Below are positions 49,769 through 62,213 of a stretch of DNA of 64,000 nucleotides, piece by piece. The notes under the pieces are model-generated. The model had not been told where the DNA came from. It was given only the letters and a program-made list of their open reading frames with translations, and ran no database searches. The position numbers and the translations under genes are program-made. The DNA is from Albula goreensis (Eukaryota > Chordata > Actinopteri > Albuliformes > Albulidae), in the NCBI GenBank assembly GCA_022829145.1, contig CM040750.1, forward strand, positions 6,076,255-6,140,254, given 5' to 3'. Within the stretch, counting starts at the first letter, position 1, and each line of letters starts with the position of its first letter.

Positions 49769-51615
49769 TGCAACGTAATGTGTGCAGAGATATGCACTGC
49801 AAAGCGATGCTCGTTAAATCAGCCTGGTTACGGGACGTTTCTGGAGTAGAGAGTGCTTTTAGGGGCGGAGTGGATGAGGGTGGGTCCGTGGGCCGTCCTG
49901 TTGCATGTTTATGGCAGCACTGCTCCATTACACTGCTGTTTTGTAGGTGATGAAATCAGAGAACAATGATTTGTTCCTCACCCTCCCACCCCAAACGAAC
50001 ACACTCAAAAACATTTGTAACAAACGTTTTCTCCGTGTTTTCCCTATCACTACATATTTAATGAGGGCCTTGGCTGCAAAGCTTCTCGTTTCATGACTTT
50101 CAATATTTGACACTTGGAACAATAAAAATGGATGAATAATGACTGCTAGCACATTTATTTACGCCCTTGCCAAATTGGTTCGTTTCCACAACACTGTAAA
50201 CAGGGAGAGAGGGGGGAGAGACGGACAGAGAGGAGGTCAGGGCAGAGGGAGGGACTGACCCGGCCTGCGAGGAGGATTAGCAGCCTCATTAGGGCCCGGC
50301 TCTCGTGCAGCGATATGGTGAAATTCCCCCGTTTCCTCAGCCACCAAAGCAGAGCAGGGCAGCTCCTCCCCCACCCACCCCCGGCTCAGTCTCCCCTCGT
50401 CTTCCACACATGCTTCTCCTCCCACACTATTTCTGCTCTCTCTTTTTTTTTTTGTCAATGACTAACTTTTAAGGACAGATTGTAATGAGAGGGAGAGATC
50501 TGTGCTGGTGAAAAGCATGCCTGAGATTCAGTCATACTCTGTAAGGGCCTCTACAATTTGGTCAAAACAAGCTTTTCATTACAGCATGCATTTCGTTGAG
50601 TTTTTTTTTTTTTTTTGGGTACAAGCAAGTGTGTGCTTTGGAATGTGTGAAATTTTCATTGTAAAATATAATAGCGCAAGCTGTTTTGATTACAGTTCCT
50701 TTTTGCCAAATGTGTGGTTCTAGAGTAGGCCGTGATTTGATTTCCAGTCTCTATGACTGTGCAGTTTTTGCCATGACGAATAACCAGTCAGTGATAAGCC
50801 CACAGTGCTGAAGGATCCAGGCCACAGGACCTGCAGAGCTTTTCATTTGCTGCTCTACTGCGGGAGGCTGATGGCGGATTTTTATGCTCATAGCAACAGC
50901 TGCATGATTGCACCTCTGTCCTTACGCTCCTCAGTGGCAGTAAGGCTTGTGTGTGTCTGCCTGCCACATACAAGACCACAGTGAGATTAAGGTTTATTAC
51001 TGTTCTGCTATCCTCAAAGCCATTTTACATTCCTGTTGCATATTACTTATCTTATAAATGTAATTACTCCATAAGTTATTGTACATGCAGGGTACAGTTG
51101 GTATTGTGTATTGTGTAGCACTGTAAAGCTCAAGCAGAATCTCTGTAATCAGGTCCCTCTGAGATGATTTTGCAGTGTGAACGCTCACCATTCCATGTCG
51201 TCATGTTATTCCGCTGCTCATGCGGTCCTTGCCCTGCGGACGCTGTGAAGAGGTTTTTCCTGTTGTTCTTTTCTCCAGGATATTTGGTCTGTTTGGTCAG
51301 CTGACAGTGCAGATCAGACAGTGACTGCCACCGCTGAAGTCTGGCTGGTGTCCCACTGCAGAGCCCGGCCTCGCCCCCGGGGGGCGGCAGGCCTCGCCGT
51401 CTAGACAGCAGGGCCACATTAGACAGAGGGCCAGCCGCAGAGCACAGTCACGTCCGTGGAGCCCCGCCCAGCGTCTCTATGCAAATCCCACCATGCCTCC
51501 CAGAGGCCACCCCCCAAGGCACACCTAACCACTCCCCACCCCAACGAAGCAACGGTCCCTCGTCTCCATAGGAACGCCAATCTGGTGCTAGGCTGTTTTG
51601 GTGATGTTTGGACAG

Positions 51616-51640
51616 TGGGGGCGGGTTTGGGGGTTGGGGG
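51616..51640. other. G-quadruplex motif
   Basis: Four G runs (5, 3, 5, 5) with loops c, ttt and tt. Confidence 0.65.
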
Positions 51641-52170
51641 AGTTTGTGAAGCATTCTTAGGATGGGTGACATCACCCCACATTTTCATGACAACGGCGGG
51701 ATAGCCGTCGCGCAGCCAGGCCACTAAATCACAGAGCGAGCTGTAATGCGTCTGCAGGGACTCCAAGCTACACTCAGTTCTGAGGTATTCGCTGTCTGAT
51801 GGGTTAAACATTCCTGCTCCTTTCTGTTAAGGGCTCCTATTCTTTCCGATTGACTGAGCGTGTGTCAGCTTTAAGCCGTTATCCTGTTTAATGGAGATTT
51901 GCTGGAAAATTATTTTATTTGTGTGTTCTCTTGTTGCCATGAGTGTCCACAGGGATGCATGATCACTGTCTGGCGTGCAGCGGGATGGTCTCGTAATGGG
52001 ATCATCGTGTGTCCATGGCTTCGCTGTCTGCTTGCTTCAGCTGTAGGTGCGGGGTGCATGTTCCCAGCCACTCTCTTTGAAATGGCTTCATTGGGCTCCA
52101 AACAACATGGCCAGACTCAAGCAGAACAGTGTCATCTCTCCAAATGCCTGCTTTCGTGTTTGTTTTGGTG

Positions 52171-52337
52171 ACAGCCAAGAGGCCTGTTACAGGCGCCCTT
52201 TTTGCTGTGACATCACAGTGAAGCGAAAACAGCCAGAATGCCTTTTACAGGGGCCTGTTTTGTTGTGACGTTACAATAAAGCTAAGCAGCCAGACGTCCT
52301 GTCACAGATGCCTGTTTTGTTGTGTTTCGTGTTGCAG
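52171..52337. repeat. Triplicated 57-58-bp unit ending at the exon C acceptor
   Basis: Copies start at 52171, 52229 and 52286 (acagccaaga, acagccagaa, gcagccagac). Each continues into a gcctgttttgttgtg-like pyrimidine/T-G stretch. The third copy diverges only at its end, where it becomes the 3' splice site of exon C (gtgttgcag). Confidence 0.88.
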
Positions 52338-52465
52338 AGTCCCGGCCCCTCTCCCTGCCCATGAAGGTGATGCCAGCCACCCCGGAGCCCTGGGTGTCCT
52401 CTGAGGAGCGCATGAAGGAACTCATCGCCCAGGTGTGGGATGCCGTCAAACGGCTCACGCTGCAG
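52338..52465 (+). CDS. VPS13B: VPS13B internal exon C (128 nt)
   Basis: The first two bases complete a Glu codon with the last base of exon B, giving the join TKTIT-E-SRPLSLPMKVM, which matches human TKTVTESRPLSVPVKAM. Forty-two codons follow. The middle, ATPEPWVSS, is the divergent part, and EERMKELIAQVWDAVKRLTLQ closes the exon (remembered human: EERMKEFIGIVWNAVKHLTLQ). That last stretch has helix-like amphipathic spacing leading into the beta-rich repeat of exon D. The acceptor is gtgttgcag/ag and the donor is ctgcag/gtactg (moderate, lacking the AAG of the other donors). Phases are 1 in and 0 out. The acceptor sits at the end of a 57-58-bp tandem repeat, so the 3' splice site has been rebuilt by local duplication. 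Confidence 0.95.
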
Positions 52466-55400
52466 GTACTGTACACGCCTCAGTCCACCTTTCACCAAAG
52501 TCAACATGAACATCAAATAAACATTTCAATTCATTAATTAGTTATTCATTTAAGTAATTAACATTTAGCGTGTATAGTGTCTTTAATTTTGCAGTGATAT
52601 GTAAAATGGCGCTGGGTCAGCCCTCCGCCCTAAGGGTGCACCCACCATCATCGTTGGGTCAGCCCTCCACCCTAAGGGTCTGTCAGGTTTACCTCTCCTC
52701 TCACACCACAAGAGATTTAGTGGGCGCTCCACCGCAGAGCTCCATGGTGGGACTCGACTCAGGCGCAGGCATGCACCCCTGACCGGCTCCATTACATCAG
52801 CACTGACCCTGTCTCACAGAGCCCCGGCCGTCAGAACCACATCACAGCGTGTCATATATATATACGTCAGGGATTAAGATGGCCGCCAGGCTGCCAGGCC
52901 GCCAGGCCGGTGTGGGCCCCTCTAACGAGCCTTTCGCTCAGAGCAGCGGGAACGGCGGCTTAGCGCTGGAAGAATCCCGCGGTGGCTGGCGTTTCCCTCC
53001 CAGTTCCGGGACCACACCATGTAGCGGCAATTAGGAGACCGCGTCCCGTTGACATGTCAGTGGAAGCGGACCAAACCGACAGCTGGTATTAAAGGACTGG
53101 AGATCCCAAACAAAGCTAGTCCATTTATTTTAGTGCGGTGTAAACACAATACCTAATGGCTTGCACTTCTGCTACACATGTGCCCAATTTTGCGTGTGGG
53201 ATTTTTTCTTTCCCCATCTTTTTTGGAAAAGGACATGAGAATTTATTATTGTATGACTGCTGATTCCACTTAGACAGAGGTGGCTGTTTGGGGATCAGGA
53301 TGTGAGAGGGGAAGGGATTCTGTAAACTGTGAGGAGACTCCTTCCGTGCTTCTCTCTCTCTCTCTCTTTTTCATATCCTGTCAGTGGGCAACGGCAGACA
53401 TCTGCGAGGGGAAACCATGCGCGAGAAATAGGAGGAATCGATCATTTGTTTTCTCTCTTCCGGCCCTCTTTCCACATTCACCGCTCGGTCTCTCGCTGTC
53501 CGTCATTCCGGAATACCCGAAACCTACTGTAAACCCCCATCGCCGTGTGACGAAAAGGCACAGCTCCTTAATGTCAAAACCATATGCGGGGGGTGGGGGG
53601 GAGAAAAATGGGTCAATTTACACTGGTCTGAAAATACCCACATGAGGGAAAGGGCCCTGTACTCTGTGTTAAAATGGCTGTTCATCAGTTCAGAGGCTGC
53701 ACATGAAAGCGAGAGGTCTAATCTATTTCCCACACTCAGCCAAAGCTACTGAGGTAATACAAGCAAGCGAGAAGCACACCATCCGATTCCAGATTTTTTT
53801 TTTTTGAAAAGTACAAGAATATAGTAATTTTGTGCAAAAAAAGTTGGCAATTCGGGTTTATTTTATGTAAATAAAGAAAGGTGAAGTAAGAGAACAGCGC
53901 AGTGTTCCACGGTGCCAGCTGATTACATGCTCGTGTTGCCATGGTGTAATTTAGTAGTCACATCAATTTATGACTGAGGACCGTTTTACGCGATCCCTGG
54001 CCAGTTTGCCCTTGTGTGCCCCAAAACGGGTACTACACTACCCTGACCGTGTGGGCAGAGTCCCCTTGCCCCCCAAAGCACAACCCCCCGCTACACTCAC
54101 CCCCCCCACTCCACATTGGACACCCGCATTCACCAGCCTTGACATAATCAGAAGTGAATAGGAGGTGATTCTATTTCAGGAATTTGCAATAATTCCTTCT
54201 ATTTAACACATGAATGTGTTCAGCGTTGGCAGGGAAGCACGTTGCTACCAAAACTGAAATGAGATCCCTGAAACAGAAAGGATGTTGCCATGGAAAAATG
54301 AAGTAACATTGGTCTGCAGCTGCCACGCATTAATGAATAGGATATTTTTTTTAAAAGATCATTTGTGTTTGGTGTGGCTCGTGGGGACGGGGCCAGATGG
54401 TTTCCATGAGCAGGTTGTGACCCTCGGCTTGGGCCGCTCTTACAGGCGGGATTACTTCATTCTCTCTCCCTCTGCCTTTGTCAGATCTCTGAATTGTCAC
54501 AAGATTTACAATTACAACTTTCATTTTGGCCACGTAAATCACCAGGCATCCCTGACACACACACACAAAAAATGCAGCAGACATAAATGATTGTTTCTGG
54601 ATTGAAATTAATAACAGGATTTTTTTGGTCTTTTTTTAAAAATGTGGGTGGATATGCCATAGCCCTTGGAGATCTCTAAACCCCACCCCCCCTCCAAAAA
54701 AAAATCCCAAAACAGGATTCTTTTAGCTACATTTCAAATTTTCTTGAAAAACATGTTCTTAAGCTGCCATCTTATATGACATTTTGCTCAAAAGGCTCAC
54801 CTTTTTTGGAACAAGGCCGGAGTTCTACATTCTATGGCTTCCAAAAATGAGAACAAAGCACTCAGAGGTAGCTGGGCTTCTCTGTGACAGAAATGGGAAG
54901 TGACTTTAGTGTTTGTGTAAAGGGCCCAGAGAAAGATTCGCTTTGAAGCTACGGCTCGGGTATTTTCCCTGTAATGGGGCTAATACATTTGAAGCAGGGT
55001 TTCATGGGAAATGCAGAAGGGTTAACGCTCTGAGAAGGCTTTTTTCACTGAACCGATGTCAAATCCCAAATTCATTGAGAAAACATTCCCTCCCGATTAC
55101 ATATGGGGTCTCTCTGCTAGCGCTTGGGTCTAATTCTGCACCCAGAAATGTAACAGTAGATAAATCATTAGCTGTTAACTCCAGAGAGGGCAGGGATGTG
55201 GTCGGACCAGTGCTCCACCTTTGAACCACAGTGAGGCCCCGACCTCAGCCATAGCCTGGCCCAAGGCACTTCACACAACGGCAGAAAAACAGTTAAGCAT
55301 GAGTAGTCCGTATAAATACAATAAGGGGGGTCAAAGGTCACAGTTCTGTGGAGAACCCCCAGAATCACACAAGCACCTCTGCCCCAGCAACGTCAACCAC

Positions 55401-56419
55401 CGCTACCCACAAACCCCCACCCTCCCTCCGAGAAATCCAGGTCTCTACAACTGCGTAAGGCACCCTTTGAGGCTGTCAGCATTCGAAAAGGCCAATCTTG
55501 GATCAATAAACCCGTGATCAAAGCCTGCAATTAACTCACCGTGCTAACACAAACAGCCCTGCCAGCAGAAACAAACAAAAACCTTCATGTCACCCACCGT
55601 TTATTTTTTCAGATTTCCACCTTGGCTGTAGGGGCCTTGAGCACTTGTCAGCTTCTGTAAGCAGTCTGGGACGGAATGCAAGGTTGTGGAGTTTGGGGAG
55701 GGGGGTACCAATGTTGTGTTTTCTGCCAGAGTTGCTTCTTATTTGCGGTATGATTAGACGCCAGCTCCCCCCACTGTTGTCAGAGTGCTTTCACTCCTGT
55801 CTTCTTCTAAACCTGTCTGCTGCTGCAGCCCATAGTCAGATTAATCTGGGGGGTTCTCTACCTCCCCCTCCTCCCCAAAACTTTTAGGAAAATCTTAACG
55901 GAAGCGTCAGGAGCCGAAACACACCGCGCCCTCTGTGAACCCCCGGTTTTTCAGGCGATCCGACCATTTTGCGTCAGCATGGGGGGAAAGGATCTGACCA
56001 CAAAGTCACTGTACAGGAAGATTGCGTTGGGGAAAGTATCGGATTTTGAAAACAAAAGGATGTGTTCCTTTGCATAGGTCCCTCCAGTGAGCTCCTCTGT
56101 GTCCAGAGTTGCAAATGTTTTCACCTCGGGATCCTCGGAGGGTGTTTTTAATTTCCTCTCACTATCACAGACCGATTTCCTGTATCTCATTACTCTGCAA
56201 TGGCTTTCTTTTGTATCCCAACGGTCCTGAAAAAAGCTATCTCTGCATACAGAACCGTGGTGTTTTCAATTCTGGACTAACTGCACAAAGCAGACTGTGC
56301 TGTCTGTCTATCTTCATTCAAATTTCTCACTTATTGTCTTTGCCAAGGGTATTAAAAGTAGTGATTAGGGGGGAGAGAGGTGTCATTGAACCAAAAGTGG
56401 GATGGCACTTATAGTATTT

Positions 56420-56562
56420 GTGACTCATTACTTTGGACCAATTATCACATTGCATGCAGAGACCAAACAAAATTCTTGATTGGTTTAAACCAGTCAAGGA
56501 GTGACAGCTGAGTGTAGCTCCCCACTGATGGGGTTCATGAAACCTCACTTCAACTAATTCAC
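56420..56562 (+). repeat. Dispersed repeat, copy 2
   Basis: This is the second copy of the element described at 12392-12531, 44 kb away. It carries gtgactcatt, ctttggaccaatta, gctgagtgtagctcc and tggggttcatgaaacctca. The separation and divergence argue for dispersal by transposition rather than tandem duplication. Confidence 0.7.
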
Positions 56563-57592
56563 AAATTAAAAATACCCCCACCCTTACGTTATTCTGTCCA
56601 CTTCATGATGGGGCTGACAAAGTGGTTGTTTTCCATCAGGTGTGTGTGTGTGTTGGAGAATCAGTGCTGCTGCAAGACCCCCGGCCATCCTCCTGGGTTT
56701 GGCAGCTTTGAGTGTCTTTACTCTCACTGTAATACAAGCAGAGAAAAACAACATTACAACCCCCCCCCCATGTGCCCCAGTAAATAGGGTCTGGTGAAGC
56801 GCCTGGAGCATCTGATCAGAATAAGTTCTTAGTGAAAAGTACCTTAAAGACAGTACAGCAGGCCTGAGGGGTTCGAGATGAAGGTTCACTGTTAGGATTG
56901 ACCCGCACTGCCACCCTACAGCTCCCTGGGTTTAGCCGGAGAGTTTCGGGGAAGTTGGTTTTTTTGTGCTGTCCTGAGTAATGACATGCAGGGTGAGGTA
57001 TGGGTGCTGTGCTCCTATCAGAATGTAGCTGGCTGTGGTGCTGATGCTGCTTGCTGTCTGTTTGCTACCGGAGGTGGCTGTTTCCTCCAGTGGTCTAAAG
57101 GCAGTGGACTGTAAGGGCTGAGTTTTGTGACTCTGCCCCTGAGTCTTGTTGCATGGACTCCTGCTCTTTCTAGGCCTGTGAACTACTTAGCAAATCAGCC
57201 CATGTTTTTTCTATGACTGACGGAAGGCTGACAGAATCCCTGCATGCGCACTCTTTAATTTCGATGAGCGTATTTGTTCCTCCAGCATGCGTTCTGCGTT
57301 ACTGCCCGTGTGTAAACCCCTCGGCCGTGCTCCGTGGGAACCGTCAGCAAAGTGCACGCGGCCCTCTGCGCTGCCGCAGGCTCGCACGCATGCACAGACG
57401 CACACGTCAGTGACCTCCCCACCGCCAGGGCCAGGTGAAAGGGCGCTGCGGCTCTGCGTCTCTGTGCAAACAGTGCGGGGTGCCAGCTGGCCCGCGGCAG
57501 GCCCTGAGGGGGGATGATTTCAGCCCTAGGCGGAGGAGTCCGGCTTTTGCCCACGGCAGCCAATCTCAGCCTGAACTAAATCAACACGCAGC

Positions 57593-57637
57593 GGTGGGCC
57601 GGGGGTCGGGGGCCAGGGGGGCCAGGGACGGGGGGCC
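57593..57637. other. G-quadruplex motif in a CpG-rich patch
   Basis: Six or more G runs with short loops, within a GC-rich interval (57280-57640) that has raised CpG density. No promoter element or exon was recognised. Confidence 0.6.
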
Positions 57638-60600
57638 CTCTGCTGCTGCAGGTGCCACCTTTCACAGGAAGTGTTAAGCAGAGACCCCCCTGGCCCAGAG
57701 AGGACATTAAAAAGAGAAGGGGGTCTCACAGCACTCGTTTGAAGAAGACGGGGGATGTTAATTCAGGTGTCCTGGCTGGCTTCCAGCAAGGTTTTTTTTT
57801 TTCTGGTCTCTATTGTGGAACAGGGTTTTTTTTCCCCTCAGTGGAGATGACGGATGACTGTACGATTACAGTCACTGAATAAGAGCCGAGGCGTATGCGT
57901 CGGCATGCTCAGCGTCGGGAGAAATCAGACCAATCCCCTCCGAACCCTCCCTGGTAGGAACGTCTTGCTGCTTTATGAAGTTATTAATAGCATGTGGATG
58001 ATAAGGCTGAGGATGTTTCCGTAGTTCTGAGTCTGTGCTTGCCCCTGCTGCCCCCCCTCTCCTCCGCTCAGATTCGTCACAGTTTGAGTAACTGAAGCGC
58101 TGAGCTGGGCCCCAGCAGAGACAGTTACTGGTCTGTTATATTAAGGGATTCAGTTTCACTTTGACAGGACGTGATGTAATCCGTGAGGAAAAACAACCCT
58201 GACCGAACGCAGCAATGATGCTTAAAACCATTTAAACGCACATGCACCCAACACATTTTTGTGTGTTATTTATCCTTCATGGGTCATTTTCCACCACTAA
58301 ACAAGTTCTTTTCTTATAAGGGTAATTCAACCTCAGAATGAACTCCAGTTAGTGGGGGGTTGTGAATGATATTCCAAACTATAATTACATGACTTACTTT
58401 CAAAAGTTATTTGTGAGAGGCTGTTGAAATCCTCCTGTATGTCTGCAAAGAGCCAGTTTTCCATTAATGTATCATGGTCAAAAATAGACCAGCATCCACT
58501 TCAGGATAAAAATATACTACATCTAAGCCAAACACTACAGTTCAGTCACCATGTGCTCCACCAGCACTAAGTGAAAATAAAGTGACCTCACACTGGTCAA
58601 GGTTGGGTCACCTGGTTTGGCATATTTTGAATAGACAGTGTAACTTGTGAGTATAATGTACGATAGCTAAAAGACTGCTGAGAAAGGCTTCAGTTAAATA
58701 CGCATTGATTGTCAGCGAAATGTAAAGACACTGTGCAATTGAAAATTAAACAAAGGCTGGTAGGGAGGTACATAAACAGGCAGTGGGTCCCGTTCCAGTA
58801 CCAAACCTTATTACTTTTCAGGGTCTGTGAAGTTATGCCATGTGAGGCATCCATATTTGTGTTTTTTGCTTGACTTGCTATTCACGATGTTACAGTTTCT
58901 CTCTGATGTCACTTCCTGTATCACTTTCCAGTATTTGTTGGCACATAGTAGCCAGTATTTCTTTAAGTCACAGCATATCATTTTGACAGTTGCAACATCA
59001 GATTAACAAAATACTTAAGTCTTGCATTACACAGCATAAGGTCTGGGTACTGGAACAAGAGCCAAAACCTGATTTGAGCAGAACCATACCTCGTCTAATA
59101 TTATCTCAAATAGTACATTTTTACTTTGGTGTAATTCCGATTGAACATGCTGAGGAGCTTGCTGCGAAAGAGTGCTCCAAACAACCAGTATAACACATGG
59201 CCCCGGGCCTCATGATCCAGACCCTGGGCCTCACCCATAGCCTGAACTTGGACAACCCTTCAGCAGGAAAGACACACATTTTCCAGCATGCATCAAAGCC
59301 GGGTCACGGTAGAGCTGCTGGACGTGGCTGGGCTGGCCACGGCTGAGAGTGAGGCGGAGCGGGAGATGGACGTGGGTTTTGGCAGAGGTCTACACAGTGG
59401 CATAAACGCTGAGATGTGCTCTACCAGCGTCTCTCCGTCAGGGTTTCCCCACAGGCCTGTTTGAGTGACTCACTCACCTCCTGCAGACGCCATACTGAGC
59501 AGGATGGGGGGTCCCTGTGGCCTCTGGAGCCCCCTTAACCTCTCCAAAAATTAAGAAGAGCAACATCCAGCAAGAACATCAAAGCAAACTTTAAAGATTA
59601 CCTGTAATCAGGCCTTGTTTTCTAAGACTCTTCAACAACAAGAGATATTTCAGTGTGACTAAAACAAACATCGTGTGGAAACACTCCTTTGTGTGTGTGT
59701 GTCCCTTACTAATTCCTGACTCCTTGCATGTGTAAAAAGTAAATATTGCCCTATTCCAGATTAAACTGCTTTCACCAGGGATGGGCTCACGCACATTGCA
59801 ACAGTGAATAATTGTGTTTTTCAATAGTTTTGCTGCTCCATAAATCTTGCTGTGTTTATGCTCAAAAGGAAAAAGCTGACAGTATGCAGACAGAGGAGCA
59901 AGGCCTGACATTGAGGTTCCAGTGCGGAATGCTGACTTTTCATGTTTCTCACCACATGGGAATGAATGTTTCATTCAGTGTTCTTTATCACCTTTCATAT
60001 CCAGAAGATTTACATGTTTGCATCAAAATTAAAAATTATTTTCCGCATTCAGGTCCGAAAAAAAAAAATGGTCAGCCTCCATTTTATTTTTTTTATGTTT
60101 GTGCTAGCAAGTTACTGTGTTGTGCCAGATGTCTTGTTTCTGTAGAGAGATCATTCCACAAAAACATGAACAACCTGTTCCACACAGTCCATAGATATAC
60201 TCCATACTCGGGCAAGAGTTTCCCCAAATCTGTCTCTCCAGTCAAGGTGTTTGTTTCCCCCTCTTCCATGAAGCTCTTCCAACCCTCTGGCCAATGAGGG
60301 CCCGAGGAACTGTCAGCCAGCATGAGGACTGGCTAACCCTGGATCCAGCACAGCTATAGCATGGTGTAGTTGAGCTGTGACTCCTCTCAGTCTGGTATGG
60401 GCCTCTAGTTGTGAAGGGCTACAGTTTTTCCAGAAGATGGAACACATACAAGTTCATAGATTCTTTGATTTGAGCCATAATTGAAATATTTAAAAGCAGT
60501 TGAGCCTGACGGTGGTGTCACTATTTATGACTATGGACATGCATTTTGACATTATAAGTCTGAGTAGAAATCATAACATACGTAAATTATGACTAAGAAA

Positions 60601-60682
60601 ACGTAACATATTGAATTTTATTGATGAAGTATAATAGTAGTGTAGGGGAAGCTTCTTTCTCTTTATAATTCTTGAAAGTCAG

Positions 60683-60755
60683 AGTCCACGTCCCGGCTCT
60701 TGAACCGGGGGCTTCGTGTATGTGCCTGCTTTAAAGCTTAACCTTTTAAAGATTT
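60683..60755 (-). repeat. tRNA-like sequence (possible SINE head or tRNA pseudogene), 2
   Basis: On the minus strand ggttaag is followed 38 bases later by ggttcaagagcc, a good box B. The ccgg-type arms around the loop form a T-arm-like hairpin (60692-60709). Acceptor arms do not pair. It lies about 325 bp from the other tRNA-like sequence, in the same orientation. Confidence 0.38.
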
Positions 60756-60769
60756 TCAGCAGACTGTAC

Positions 60770-61080
60770 AAAGTCGCCGGCTTTTCGTTGCGTGCCGCTC
60801 TTTAAAACCCGAAAGCCCGTACGTGTCAGCGTGTGAAAGCGTTCCGATTTCAAACAACGCTTTGAAGAGTAATGAAAAAAGGAAGCGCCGCAAGGCGGGG
60901 TGTGTAACGGTATATCCTTTCCCCCGGGCCACGATGAAAGTCAGGAACTCAGCCACCTCTGACCAGCGTGTTGCCGTGCGCTCCGCGAGCCGAGCGCGCC
61001 GCGGTTGCCGTTCATTCGACCCAGCTGCTGTGTGTAGCCGTCTCCATGTTAAGTGCCCTTACCGCTAAACCTTCGGCTAT
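60770..61080. promoter_or_regulatory. Short CpG-rich block in an AT-rich intron
   Basis: I counted 33 CpG dinucleotides in about 310 bases, above the number expected from base composition, while both flanks are CpG-poor. It overlaps one tRNA-like sequence and adjoins the other. It could be an unmethylated regulatory island or a young CpG-rich repeat. No open frame in it resembles a known protein. Confidence 0.4.
61008..61080 (-). repeat. tRNA-like sequence (possible SINE head or tRNA pseudogene), 1
   Basis: On the minus strand a box A-like tagcggtaagggc (61055-61067) is followed about 45 bases later by a box B-like gggtcgaat. That is the spacing of an RNA polymerase III type 2 promoter. The stems do not close as a functional tRNA should and there is no T-run terminator nearby, so a SINE head or pseudogene is more likely than a working tRNA. 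A chance match remains possible. Confidence 0.35.
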
Positions 61081-61430
61081 CTCCTAATACCGCAAAGTCT
61101 GGAGACCAGATCCGCCGCACACCACCTGTTACTGGACTCTTTGATTTACGAAGCTAGTTAATAAATCGATAGAACCACCGAAATGATTGTAACAGATTTT
61201 GATGTGGAAAAAGGTGATGCTTAGCACCTGAGCTGTCGGGAACATATTCCAGACACCTGCTGATGTGTATTAGTATGTGTGTGTGTGTTTCTCAAGCTTT
61301 TGAAGATCTCTGCCTTGACCGTTATGTTTTTTCATCGAGGAATGCTTCATTGTAGCTTACTTTATTTCATGCTACATTTGTAGAGGAGTATATAAAATAC
61401 GGTCTGTCAAAGAAATATTTTCCTTTTAAG

Positions 61431-61502
61431 AATACGTGCTGCGTATTTAAGTAATACTAAATAGCAGCATGCTACATTAGTCCATAACGTATGAACCATG
61501 TA
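61431..61502 (+). repeat. Diverged repeat pair, copy 1
   Basis: About 72 bp aligning to 61637-61708 (for example cattagtccataacgtatga against tattggtccgtaatgtatga). Most differences are transitions. It may be part of a degraded MITE or a local duplication. Confidence 0.55.
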
Positions 61503-61636
61503 AGCTTTGTCATACCTTGTTTTATAATACCTTTGCAGTCGAGTCTATAGAATAGATTATGCTTACTTGGAAGAGCTAATTAAGCCGTCACAGTCCCAGG
61601 AAGTCGAATGAATTTTCCTATTGAGCATATTTACAT

Positions 61637-61708
61637 ACTACATACTGCATATTTACGGCATACTTCGTAGTAACATGTTATATTGGTCCGTAATGTATGA
61701 GCCATGTA
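61637..61708 (+). repeat. Diverged repeat pair, copy 2
   Basis: This is the partner of 61431-61502, about 206 bp downstream and in the same orientation. Both copies end with the string ccatgta. Confidence 0.55.
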
Positions 61709-62190
61709 CTGTTGCAGCCTGTTCAGCATGCGGTGTTATTGAGCTGAGGGTCCTCGCCTTCAGTTGGTCGGGGATATGGAGAAGTTTGCGTACAGCACTC
61801 TCTGATGCTACATGGTGCTGTAGTTCATGGTGTCTGGTGCTTCTTTCTTTCTCCTCTCTCTCTGTGTCTCTCTGTCGGCCAATTTAATCTTCACTTTAAA
61901 AAAGCTTTTTTGGCATGACAGCATGTTATCAATATTGCCAAAGCAGTTAACCATGAAACAATTAACAGTGATGTACAAGGTAATTAATACAGTGGAATGA
62001 ATTAAATAAATGAAAATAAAGAAAAGGGAAGACTAAAACAAGTTGAATGATAAACACTAATAATTAGAGCATTAAGAACAAAACTTTTAATTGTACAAAT
62101 AATGGAGTTTGTGGCTCGCTGGTTGTCGCTCAGTTTGTTACAGGAAGCCACATATTTTACAACCAAGGCCACGCGCTCAGTTTTTTCCCC

Positions 62191-62209
62191 GTCTCTCTCT
62201 CTCTCTCTG
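62191..62209 (+). repeat. (TC)n tract forming the exon D polypyrimidine tract
   Basis: About nine TC copies immediately before gtcag/ctggag. This supplies a strong polypyrimidine tract for U2AF and also PTBP-type CUCU motifs. Confidence 0.95.
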
Positions 62210-62213
62210 TCAG

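Larger units (their letters stand above)
39837..52337 (+). other. VPS13B: VPS13B intron between exons B and C (12.5 kb)
   Basis: GT-AG intron in phase 1. It contains (CA)n near the donor, a 25-bp minisatellite (40374-40669), (CA)n at 42293-42460, a 36-bp tandem repeat (45861-45966), a 32-bp minisatellite (49235-49768), G-runs at 44064-44092 and 51616-51640, and a triplicated unit running into the acceptor (52171-52337). The interval 45980-46740 is very AT-rich with no recognisable feature. The intervals 42480-44060, 46740-48750 and 49770-51600 are unique sequence with no coding signal I can support. A direct duplication of a 19-base string occurs at 45293 and 45331. Confidence 0.9.
52466..62213 (+). 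other. VPS13B: VPS13B intron between exons C and D (9.7 kb)
   Basis: GT-AG intron in phase 0. It contains a copy of a dispersed repeat (56420-56562), a G-rich stretch (57593-57637), CpG-rich patches (57280-57640 and 60770-61080), two tRNA-like sequences on the minus strand, a diverged repeat pair (61431-61502 and 61637-61708) and a terminal (TC)n tract. The intervals 52500-56400 and 57900-60650 are unique sequence with no coding signal I can support. Confidence 0.9.

Noticed and set aside
58990-59193. 67-codon open frame with protein-like composition
   Set aside because: Short, no homologue recognised, and no splice sites consistent with phase 0 of this intron.
60756-60956. 66-codon minus-strand open frame in the CpG-rich block
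   Set aside because: No recognisable domain, and it lies between tRNA-like sequences. More likely part of a repeat or chance.
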